Shown here in pieces: positions 1 to 5,571 of a stretch of 6,777 nucleotides of DNA. A model generated the notes under the pieces. It was given only the letters and a program-made list of their open reading frames with translations. It was not told where the DNA came from and made no database searches. Each line of letters opens with the position of its first letter. The stretch's first letter is position 1. Position numbers and translations under genes: made by a program. Source of the DNA: Paenibacillus sp. oral taxon 786 str. D14 (GTDB lineage Bacteria > Bacillota > Bacilli > Paenibacillales > Paenibacillaceae); the NCBI RefSeq assembly GCF_000159955.1, contig NZ_GG695973.1:1-6777 (forward strand). The letters run 5' to 3'.

Positions 1-41
1 AAACAGATTCTGTGATAGGTTTCATTTTACCGAAAATAGGC

Positions 42-153
42 AAAAAAAAGAAGCACCCTGCCGCCTCACAGAATGAGTTGGCTTTACGCACGGACGTATT
101 GGACGGAAAAAGCAACGACTCTTTCTGTCACCAATACGTCCGGCGGGGTGCTT
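42..153 (-). terminator. Intrinsic terminator (branched) ending the exporter operon and/or the small RNA
   Basis: On the minus strand AAGCACCC (153-146) pairs perfectly with GGGTGCTT (58-51) and is followed by C and eight T residues (49-42). The stem encloses two further hairpins, so it is far larger than an ordinary terminator. The T-run exists only on this strand, so it acts in the minus direction and would also stop transcripts coming from permease 2. Confidence 0.75.
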
Positions 154-171
154 GCAAATAGGATGTCGGCT
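42..171 (-). ncRNA. Candidate small structured RNA with three-way junction and intrinsic terminator
   Basis: A proposed transcript of about 130 nt, from the A at 171 to the T-run ending at 42. A mostly unpaired leader of about 18 nt precedes a closing stem P1 (146-153 with 51-58, 8 perfect pairs, then an A-C mismatch and GCC/GGC 142-144 with 60-62). Inside it, P2 is a long hairpin: 11 perfect pairs (131-141 with 92-102), a 2-nt bulge, then 9 more pairs including one G-U and interrupted by one mismatch, and loop UCGUUG. P3 is a short hairpin (CUCA 77-74... pairing with UGAG 68-65, plus GC/GC). P1 is followed by CUUUUUUUU, a terminator-like end. No start codon with a ribosome site is visible, so it is unlikely to encode a peptide. 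The family is not recognised. Alternatives: a regulated leader of a gene to the left, or only the terminator of the exporter operon. Confidence 0.5.
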
Positions 172-177
172 AACTGT

Positions 178-186
178 AGTATAACA
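178..186 (-). promoter_or_regulatory. Extended -10 promoter element for the downstream small RNA
   Basis: On the minus strand TGT directly precedes TATACT (183-178): a TGn extended -10 with five of six matches to TATAAT. No TTGACA-like -35 exists at the right spacing; that place is occupied by the edge of the Crp/Fnr-type palindrome, as expected for an activator-dependent promoter. The predicted start is the A at about 171. Confidence 0.5.
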
Positions 187-204
187 GCAGGTTGATACTG
201 TTAC

Positions 205-220
205 TGTGATGTACATCACC
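205..220 (-). promoter_or_regulatory. Crp/Fnr-type operator (Bacillus Fnr-like box)
   Basis: The plus strand reads TGTGA-TGTACA-TCACC. The inner 14 bases (206-219, GTGATGTACATCAC) are a perfect palindrome, and only the outermost base of one half-site departs from TGTGA-N6-TCACA, the consensus bound by B. subtilis-type Fnr and by other Crp/Fnr-family proteins such as ArcR. The centre, 212.5, is 41.5 nt upstream of the A at 171 that would follow the extended -10 by the usual 6 nt. That spacing is the class II activator arrangement. Which protein binds is an inference. Confidence 0.6.
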
Positions 221-234
221 GGCGAATGAATATT

Positions 235-1389
235 TTAAATGAAATTACGCGTATCGTTGTTCCGTGCGATCTTATAGGCTGCCAGCAGGAAGAAAACCAG
301 GGCAAACGCGGCAAGTACGGACAGGTTAAACCAGATTTGAGCAAAGCCTACGCCTTGCTGCAGCGTTTCAATCGACTGCAACACCCAGTGCTGCGGCATG
401 AACTCGGAGATCCGCCGCACCGCTTCCGGCATGATCTCGCTTGGGAAGAAGCAGCCCGCGAGCAAGCAGGACGGCGTCACGATAATATTTTGCAGAGCGC
501 TGGAGATGCCGCTGTTCTTAGAGAACACGACGATCACGAGCGACAGGCCGATCGATACGAGCGCAAACAGCATCAGAAGCAGCGCCATCCGCCCAAACGG
601 AATCCCAGTATCGATGTGGAACACGACCTCCAGGAAAAACAGGGTGACCACAATCTGTACCGCCATCACCACGAAATTGACGATCAAGTTAGAAATCACA
701 AAATGCTTGGCGTTGATCGGAGAGGAAATCACACGGAAGAAGGTGCGGTCCTCCCGGCTTTTCAGAATCAACTCCGACAAATTCACGGCTGACATCATCA
801 TCAGCATAACCAGGAAGCCAATCGTTTGATACGTCATCGCATGCTTTTGCTCTACAGAGCTGTCAGCCGACTGGACGGTGAACGTAATCCCGGAGTGCTG
901 ATAATCTTCGTAAAGCTTGGCAAACTTCGCTTCGTCTCCCTGAGCAACCCGGGTAAGGGCAGCCAGATTACCGGTGTAATTGTAGAGCATCGCTTTCATG
1001 TAGGCGGTGACCTGAGCGCCTTTGACCGATTGAATTCCGATATGGTCGGGCTCCCCGGCAAGGATGCTTTGCGAATAGCCGGCCCCCAGCACCAGACCGC
1101 TGTCCAGCTTCCCGGCTGCCAGTTGTTCGCGAAGCCCTTGCTCCGTTACTTCCGTCAACTGAATCTGATCCAGCCCTTCCAGAAACCGGATCGTATCCAC
1201 CGCGATCGGTTCATTCCCGTCATGATTCACAACGCCGACCCGCAGTCCGGCACTTTCGCTGTTGCCATAAATCATGAGCGATAATAAGACTCCAGCCAGC
1301 GGCAGGGCTACATATAGAATGAGATTACTGCGTTTACGAAACGTCTTCCGCAAAGTTTGGGAAGTCAACCACCAAATGTCCTTGAGCAT
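235..1389 (-). CDS. ABC-2 type exporter permease 2 (LnrN-like)
   Basis: A 384-residue permease, the partner of permease 1. It has an N-terminal cytoplasmic stretch (MLKDIWWLTSQTLRKTFRKR), helix 1 at about 22-41, and an extracytoplasmic domain at about 42-185. Helices 2-6 lie near 186-207, 229-254, 268-290, 297-317 and 350-372, and the polar tail is KIARNNDTRNFI. The SREDRTFFRVISSPI segment (about 211-225) after helix 2 occupies the same place as the coupling region in permease 1, and both carry a Pro motif near helix 5 (FFPSEIMP here, YFPMGELGP there), so the two are homologous and probably arose by duplication. The ATG is preceded by AAGGAGGG, 8 nt away and inside the end of permease 1. It is the last gene of the exporter operon; the TAA stop lies 14 nt before a Crp/Fnr-type palindrome. 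Confidence 0.93.
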   Translation of the reverse strand: MLKDIWWLTSQTLRKTFRKRSNLILYVALPLAGVLLSLMIYGNSESAGLRVGVVNHDGNEPIAVDTIRFLEGLDQIQLTEVTEQGLREQLAAGKLDSGLVLGAGYSQSILAGEPDHIGIQSVKGAQVTAYMKAMLYNYTGNLAALTRVAQGDEAKFAKLYEDYQHSGITFTVQSADSSVEQKHAMTYQTIGFLVMLMMMSAVNLSELILKSREDRTFFRVISSPINAKHFVISNLIVNFVVMAVQIVVTLFFLEVVFHIDTGIPFGRMALLLMLFALVSIGLSLVIVVFSKNSGISSALQNIIVTPSCLLAGCFFPSEIMPEAVRRISEFMPQHWVLQSIETLQQGVGFAQIWFNLSVLAAFALVFFLLAAYKIARNNDTRNFI

Positions 1390-1390
1390 G

Positions 1391-2515
1391 TTACAGACCC
1401 TCCTTGCGCCGCATCATCCAGGCTGCCGCTGCCAACAGAACGACGCCTAAACTTAAATTTAAAGCTACAACCGGCCACATCGCCGAAACTTGATTGTTAT
1501 AAATGATTTGCGTAATCGCTACGTTCGCCCATCGAACCGGTGACAATTTGGCAGCCGCCCCCATCGGGCCGAGTTCTCCCATAGGAAAGTACGCTCCGCC
1601 TAAGAACGCTGCGACTTGAGTAAAAATCAAGATCACTCCTTGCGTTGCCGCCTCTTTCAGCACATAGCTTACTGCGAGCCCCAGACTGACGGCCATGATC
1701 ACTTCCGAGCCTAACACGGCCAGCACCGCACCCGGATGCTCTCCCCAATAAGCCTTAAAGACATATTTACTAAAGAGAATCAGGAGGATCACGCACAGCA
1801 GGTTAATGACCACGTTGCCGAGTACCTTGCCGGCAAAAATCTCGCCTTTGGCAATCGGAGACGCCGCAAGCCGGATGCTGGTCCCCTGCCGAATCTCCCC
1901 GGTGATCAGCCGGCTGGCGGACAGCGAGCCCCACAAAGCGATCATGGTGGTCATCGCCAGCGCGTAATAATCAAGCGATCCGGGCTGACGGTCGGCTGCA
2001 ATCGAGGTTTCTTTGATGTAATCCCGGTTATTCACCGCTCCCGCCGCCATCGCTCCTTCCGATTGGCCAGGAGCGTTCTTCTCAATAGCCATTATCGCGT
2101 TATATTGCTGGGCAAAGGCCGTCAGCATCCCTTGCACGACATTGCCCTGAATGGCATCCCGACCGCTTAAGTAGAGCAACACGCCTTGGCCGTTCAGTTC
2201 TACGTATTCATCGTAATGGTCGGCTTCGACCTCTTTCCGGGCATCTGCCCCCGGAGCCAGCGTCTCGAACGTTAGTCCCATACCGGCCGTTTCTTGAGCA
2301 AAAGCCTTGAAGGCTTGTGTTAAAGCCGGATTGTCACCGTTATCCTTCACCAACACGCGAATATCCCCTACCTGGGCGGTGCTGTCAAAAGCGTTCGACA
2401 GAGCTGTGCCCAGAATTAACATCAGCACAATCGGAAAAGCGAGCATAAACACCAGCGTCCAACGGTTGCGCGCCTCCTGCTTAAGCTCCTTAAGTGCAAT
2501 CGATAATGTATTCAT
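1391..2515 (-). CDS. ABC-2 type exporter permease 1 (LnrM-like)
   Basis: A 374-residue integral membrane protein of the ABC2_membrane_3 type. A short cytoplasmic N-terminus (ALKELKQEARNRW) leads into transmembrane helix 1 (about 20-40). A large extracytoplasmic domain follows (about 41-182). Five further helices lie near 183-204, 228-250, 262-284, 289-311 and 346-367, and the tail is WMMRRKEGL. The cytoplasmic stretch after helix 2, SRLITGEIRQGTSIRLAASPI (about 201-221), fits the ATPase-coupling region typical of ABC-2 permeases. One of two different half-permeases that would form a heterodimer over a dimer of the upstream ATPase. The ATG is 9 nt after GGGAGGAG. Its TAA stop is 1 nt before the start of permease 2, indicating translational coupling and fixed stoichiometry. 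The layout matches LnrM of the linearmycin exporter; the actual substrate cannot be read from the sequence. Confidence 0.93.
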   Translation of the reverse strand: MNTLSIALKELKQEARNRWTLVFMLAFPIVLMLILGTALSNAFDSTAQVGDIRVLVKDNGDNPALTQAFKAFAQETAGMGLTFETLAPGADARKEVEADHYDEYVELNGQGVLLYLSGRDAIQGNVVQGMLTAFAQQYNAIMAIEKNAPGQSEGAMAAGAVNNRDYIKETSIAADRQPGSLDYYALAMTTMIALWGSLSASRLITGEIRQGTSIRLAASPIAKGEIFAGKVLGNVVINLLCVILLILFSKYVFKAYWGEHPGAVLAVLGSEVIMAVSLGLAVSYVLKEAATQGVILIFTQVAAFLGGAYFPMGELGPMGAAAKLSPVRWANVAITQIIYNNQVSAMWPVVALNLSLGVVLLAAAAWMMRRKEGL

Positions 2516-2558
2516 TCCTCAGATCTCCTCCCAAAGCGATCGGTTTGCGACCGCTGCT

Positions 2559-3494
2559 CTAGTCCCGCAAGTTGCGTCCGGTCAGCGTCAAGAACACCGT
2601 TTCCAGATTTGGCTCCTGCTCCTCAACGGAACGAATGACAGCCCCGCCGTCGATTAACTGCTTCAGGATGCCGCTAAGGTTATCCACCGACAGGTCGCTA
2701 TGAATACGAATTTCGGATTCCTGTGCCGTTACTGTCCTTACCCCGGGCAACCGCCGGATCAGCCCCAGGAACGCTTCGCCATCCTGTTTCAGTTCAATGC
2801 GCACTTCCTTCACATCGGTGATCGTGGCGATCAGCTGCTCTTTGGTACCGTCCGCGATAATTTTGCCATGATCGATAATGGCGATCCGGGAGCAGATTTC
2901 TTCAACTTCCTCCATGTAATGGCTGGTATAAATGATCGTGCAGCCCATTTCGTTCAGCTTCCGGACGGAGGTGAGAATGTAGTTGCGCGACTGCGGATCA
3001 ATGCCAACCGTAGGTTCGTCCATGATGATCAGCTTCGGCCGATGGGCAATGGCGCAAGCGATATTCAGCCGCCGCTTCATCCCGCCGGAGAAGTTCTTCG
3101 GAAAGCTCTTCGCCTTATCCTCCAACCCAACAAAATGAAGCGCTTCCTCAACCCGCTCCTTCAGCTCTGCTCCCCGCAAGCCGTACAATCCGGCGAAAAA
3201 CTTCACATTTTCATAAGCGGTCATATCCTGGTAAATCGCCAAATCCTGCGGAACAATGCCTAGGTTCATTTTGGCAAAGCGGTTGTGCTTGCTGATGTCT
3301 TTATCCAAAATGCGGATCTCCCCGCTCGTCGGACGCAGCAGCGAAGCGGCCAGATTGATCGTTGTGCTTTTGCCGGCGCCGTTGGATCCAAGAAATCCGA
3401 AGATCTCCCCTTCCCGCACGGATAAGGACATATTGTCAACTGCGATAAAGTCGCCGAATTTTTTCGTGAGTCCGCGAATCTCTAAAACGTTCAT
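2559..3494 (-). CDS. ABC-2 type exporter ATP-binding protein (LnrL-like)
   Basis: A 311-residue ATPase that powers the two permeases encoded downstream. All nucleotide-binding motifs are present: Walker A GSNGAGKST (36-44), Q-loop Q83 (VPQD), signature NFSGGMKRR (134-142, the FSGGM variant usual in the DrrA/NodI/LnrL-type exporter ATPases), Walker B LIIMDEP with catalytic E160, and switch H192 in YTSH. A C-terminal extension (about 228-311, ending EPNLETVFLTLTG) matches the accessory domain seen in drug- and polyene-exporter ATPases. The start is the ATG of MNVLEIRGLTK, 5 nt after GGAGAGG; the frame stays open further upstream, but that would place a start inside the kinase gene and give junk residues. 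Length and context match B. subtilis LnrL (YfiL) as I recall it, which exports linearmycin-type amphipathic polyenes. The substrate here is unknown. It is the first gene of the exporter operon; permease 1 starts 43 nt downstream. Confidence 0.95.
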   Translation of the reverse strand: MNVLEIRGLTKKFGDFIAVDNMSLSVREGEIFGFLGSNGAGKSTTINLAASLLRPTSGEIRILDKDISKHNRFAKMNLGIVPQDLAIYQDMTAYENVKFFAGLYGLRGAELKERVEEALHFVGLEDKAKSFPKNFSGGMKRRLNIACAIAHRPKLIIMDEPTVGIDPQSRNYILTSVRKLNEMGCTIIYTSHYMEEVEEICSRIAIIDHGKIIADGTKEQLIATITDVKEVRIELKQDGEAFLGLIRRLPGVRTVTAQESEIRIHSDLSVDNLSGILKQLIDGGAVIRSVEEQEPNLETVFLTLTGRNLRD

Positions 3495-3499
3495 TGCAA

Positions 3500-3506
3500 C
3501 CTCTCC
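3500..3506 (-). promoter_or_regulatory. Ribosome binding site deciding the ATPase start
   Basis: GGAGAGG on the minus strand ends 5 nt before the ATG at 3494. This fixes the start at MNVLEIRGL rather than at any upstream in-frame codon that would overlap the kinase gene. Confidence 0.8.
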
Positions 3507-3528
3507 ATTCTGCTTCGTTCTTGACCTT

Positions 3529-3559
3529 ATTGTAGAAAAAAAGGATGCCCTTATGTCAG
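3529..3559 (-). promoter_or_regulatory. Possible sigma-A promoter of the exporter operon, overlapping the terminator
   Basis: On the minus strand CTGACA (3559-3554, five of six matches to TTGACA) is followed after 19 nt by TACAAT (3534-3529, five of six matches to TATAAT). Transcription would begin near 3522, giving a leader of about 28 nt before the ATPase start. The 19-nt spacer is longer than the optimal 17 and the -35 lies in the terminator loop, so this would be a weak promoter that probably needs an activator such as the adjacent response regulator. No better candidate was seen between the kinase and the ATPase. Confidence 0.35.
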
Positions 3560-3577
3560 TGCATAAGTTCATCCTTT
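3536..3577 (-). terminator. Intrinsic terminator of the sbcC/regulator/kinase transcription unit
   Basis: On the minus strand the sequence forms AAAGGATG, AA, CTTATG, a 6-nt loop CACTGA, CATAAG, GG, CATCCTTT, followed immediately by a run of T (seven in total, partly in the stem) and then C. Both arms are perfectly complementary apart from a symmetric 2+2 internal loop. It lies 55 nt after the kinase stop, so it separates the two-component unit from the exporter operon. Read-through would still allow partial co-expression. Confidence 0.85.
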
Positions 3578-3631
3578 GCGCATGAGAAAATTCATATTGT
3601 CTTAGGGGCGGACCCATGCCAATGAAGTTCT

Positions 3632-4744
3632 TCATGATTCGGGAGGTGCGTAGGGAATTAAGGTGGTCACCTTGAATCCCTGCGTGCCGTCTGCGATCAC
3701 CGTGCCGTTCACCGCAGCCGCGCGCTCTTCCATACCGATCAAGCCCATTCCTTTGACGATCTTGGCTTGCCCTCGGCCATTGTCCGTTACGACGGCTTGA
3801 ATCCATTTGCCGAGAACCCGCACTTCGACCTGTACGGAGGTAGCTCCACTGTATTTGGCCGTATTGGTCAGCGCCTCCGTCACGTTGTCATAAATGATTT
3901 TCCAATAAAGCGGTGTAATCTTCTCCAGATCTCCGCTATGGACGACCAGGGTCTGCAGTCCGGAACGGTTGCCAAAGGCTTCTACGGCGCTTTTCAACCG
4001 ATGGATCCCTAACTGCTCCACCGGAGGCTTCATGTTCTTCAGCGTTTGCCGGATACGTTCAATCGATTCCTGGGCAATGCCAATCGCATTCTGCAGCAGC
4101 TTCTCCGCCCCTGGCGGGTCGGTATGCAGCACACGCTTGGCGGCCTCCATCTGGATCAGCGCCCCAGTCATGGAGTGGCCAACGCCATCATGAATTTCCT
4201 GGGAGAGACGGTTTCGTTCTTCCAGCTTATACGTGTATTCCGAAGCCCGAATGAAGTCCTCATTGTCGTTCAGCCGCTTCCGCAGCTTATCCTGAGTCAA
4301 ACGCAGCTTGTCGAGCTGCTCCTCCTGCCGGCTTAACCTCATCAGCAGGTGGCGGACATGATGCCTGTTAAGCAAGCTGATGATCACGATAAACGCGTAT
4401 ACCGCTGCCAGCGTCCCTTTCAGGAAGAGCAGCGGTACTGCAAGCAGCGCCGCAGCAACGATGAGCGTGCTCTTTCCCTTTGCCATTTCATAGGTGGTTG
4501 GCGGCAGCAGCAGCACGAACTCGGGAGAGACGTAAACCGCGCAACAGGCGCAGTAGATCAGCATCGCTCCGTACAGCGCATTTCGATACGCCAATTTGGG
4601 AAGCAGAAGCGCCGTGAGGTCCAAGGCCAAATAAAGTAAAACGATCAAGATCAGCCAGGGGGACGGGGAAGCTTCCCTCGCATAGATCAAAGCAATGGCC
4701 AGGCCCAGCACGAGCCACTTGTTGCCGATGCTCCACCGTTCCAT
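3632..4744 (-). CDS. Membrane sensor histidine kinase, HisKA_3 (NarX/DesK-type) family
   Basis: A 370-residue kinase. The N-terminal half holds about five hydrophobic membrane segments (roughly 10-22, 30-49, 56-80, 93-109, 111-126) with short loops and no large extracellular domain, so it probably senses within or at the membrane. A charged coiled-coil-like stretch (about 134-175) leads to the dimerisation/phosphotransfer helix with phospho-acceptor H185 in QEIHDGVGHSMTG. The HATPase_c domain has the N-box EALTNTAKYSGA (about 290-301), where Tyr replaces the common His of NxxKH; the G1 box DNGRG (321-325); and GMGLIGMEER (332-341). It phosphorylates the regulator encoded 3 nt upstream. The ATG follows a modest GGGAAGG site inside the end of the regulator gene, suggesting coupled translation. 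The architecture and adjoining ABC exporter resemble LnrJ/YfiJ of B. subtilis, but orthology is not established. It ends with TGA 55 nt before a strong intrinsic terminator. Confidence 0.94.
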   Translation of the reverse strand: MERWSIGNKWLVLGLAIALIYAREASPSPWLILIVLLYLALDLTALLLPKLAYRNALYGAMLIYCACCAVYVSPEFVLLLPPTTYEMAKGKSTLIVAAALLAVPLLFLKGTLAAVYAFIVIISLLNRHHVRHLLMRLSRQEEQLDKLRLTQDKLRKRLNDNEDFIRASEYTYKLEERNRLSQEIHDGVGHSMTGALIQMEAAKRVLHTDPPGAEKLLQNAIGIAQESIERIRQTLKNMKPPVEQLGIHRLKSAVEAFGNRSGLQTLVVHSGDLEKITPLYWKIIYDNVTEALTNTAKYSGATSVQVEVRVLGKWIQAVVTDNGRGQAKIVKGMGLIGMEERAAAVNGTVIADGTQGFKVTTLIPYAPPES

Positions 4745-4747
4745 AAG

Positions 4748-5491
4748 CTAGCGGACCTTCCCGGTCAAGTAATAAATGGCGATTTGCGTGCGGTGCTCCA
4801 GCCCGGTTTTGTTCAGGATCGAGGTGATGTAGTTGGCTACGGTTCCCTCTGATATAAAAATTTCCTTCGCGATTTCCTTGTTGGACAAGCCCTTGGCAAT
4901 TCGGGACATGACCTCCAGCTCCCGTTCGGTGAACCGCTCCAGATCGCTTGGCGACAGGCCGGTGCCTACCGGAGTTGAAGCTGCAGCAGGAGTCACCGGC
5001 GATGCAGTCGCATTCGCTTGCGCGCTCACCGATTCCGGCGGAGGCGGCACCTCCGCTTCCTTCGAAGCTCCGCCAGAGGCAAGCGTCTGCTTGAGCTTGT
5101 CCAGCACCACGTCCTGCAAGACGTTGTGGCCGTAATACACGCTTTTGATCGCGTCGCGAATGCGTTCCGGGTCGTTATTTTTCAGCAAATATCCTTTCGC
5201 GCCAAAACGGATCGCGTCCATGACGTATTCATCGTCGTCGAAGGTGGTCAGGATCAGCGGCTTCGCCAGCCCTTCCTCCGTCAGCAGCCGGGTCGCTTCC
5301 ACCCCGTTCATATTTGGCATCCGCACGTCCAGCAACGCAACGTCTACCGGGTTAGATCGGCAGTACTCGACCGCCTTTTGTCCGTCCTCCACGGTCTTCG
5401 CCACCTCGAATTCCTCAAAGCTGTTTAAAATAATTCGCATTCCCTCACGGATAAACGAGTTGTCGTCTGCGATCAGCACCCGTATCTTCAT
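4748..5491 (-). CDS. NarL/LuxR-family two-component response regulator (LnrK-like context)
   Basis: A 247-residue DNA-binding response regulator. The receiver domain (about 1-120) has the acidic pair D9-D10, phospho-acceptor D55 in LLDVRMP, the switch Thr in ILTTF (82/83) and K104 in GYLLK. The C-terminal GerE/LuxR helix-turn-helix spans about 186-247 (FTERELEVMSRIAKGLSNKEIA, then EGTVANYITSILNKTG). Between them is an unusually long, low-complexity linker (about 138-185) rich in Pro, Ala, Ser and Thr, which makes the protein longer than the usual 200-220 residues. The start is the ATG of MKIRVLIADD, preceded by GGAGGAG; a GTG start 42 nt upstream has no ribosome site and adds residues outside the fold. 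Its gene is 3 nt from the kinase gene, so the two form a cognate pair. The target is probably the ABC exporter operon just downstream, by analogy with LnrJK controlling lnrLMN (inference). Confidence 0.95.
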   Translation of the reverse strand: MKIRVLIADDNSFIREGMRIILNSFEEFEVAKTVEDGQKAVEYCRSNPVDVALLDVRMPNMNGVEATRLLTEEGLAKPLILTTFDDDEYVMDAIRFGAKGYLLKNNDPERIRDAIKSVYYGHNVLQDVVLDKLKQTLASGGASKEAEVPPPPESVSAQANATASPVTPAAASTPVGTGLSPSDLERFTERELEVMSRIAKGLSNKEIAKEIFISEGTVANYITSILNKTGLEHRTQIAIYYLTGKVR

Positions 5492-5495
5492 ACCG

Positions 5496-5502
5496 CTCCT
5501 CC
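5496..5502 (-). promoter_or_regulatory. Ribosome binding site deciding the response regulator start
   Basis: GGAGGAG on the minus strand lies 4 nt before the ATG at 5491. It supports MKIRVLIADD as the true N-terminus over the GTG at 5533, which has no Shine-Dalgarno sequence. Confidence 0.85.
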
Positions 5503-5532
5503 GTTTCGTCTCCTTACTCGGCGGCGTTGCCA

Positions 5533-5546
5533 CAAGGCCCGCCTTG
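5533..5546. repeat. Short inverted repeat between sbcC and the response regulator gene
   Basis: CAAGGC, 2 nt (CC on the plus strand), GCCTTG: perfect 6-base arms, centred about 48 nt upstream of the regulator ATG in the 80-nt gap after sbcC. There is no T-run after it on the minus strand, so it is not a terminator for sbcC. It could be an operator for autoregulation or a chance hairpin; no convincing -10/-35 pair was found in this gap. Confidence 0.35.
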
Positions 5547-5571
5547 CGCTTTCTTTCTAAATTTGTGAAGG

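Noticed and set aside
3..13. Small inverted repeat ACAGA-T-TCTGT at the left edge
   Set aside because: Only 5-base arms at the end of the window; too short to assign a role without the flanking sequence.
22..219. A 65-codon minus-strand open frame after the exporter operon
   Set aside because: It begins with a GTG inside the Crp/Fnr-type palindrome, has no ribosome site, reads through the hairpins and U-tract, and its Cys/Arg-rich product resembles no protein; structured RNA explains the region better.
226..792. Plus-strand open frames opposite the permeases, kinase and sbcC
   Set aside because: They mirror well-supported minus-strand genes, with Arg/His/Gln-rich or low-complexity products and no ribosome sites; no plus-strand gene is supported anywhere in the window.
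3495..3806. N-terminal extension of the ABC ATPase into the kinase gene
   Set aside because: The added residues (MDSSRRNGQW...) have no domain, overlap the kinase coding region and the terminator, and a good ribosome site supports the ATG at 3494.
5492..5533. Upstream GTG start for the response regulator
   Set aside because: No Shine-Dalgarno sequence, the extra residues precede the normal first strand of the receiver domain, and GGAGGAG sits just before the ATG at 5491.
5530..5560. Plus-strand terminator-like pattern (inverted repeat followed by a T-rich run)
   Set aside because: No gene is supported on the plus strand, the T-rich run is interrupted by C and not adjacent to the stem, and it lies between two minus-strand genes.
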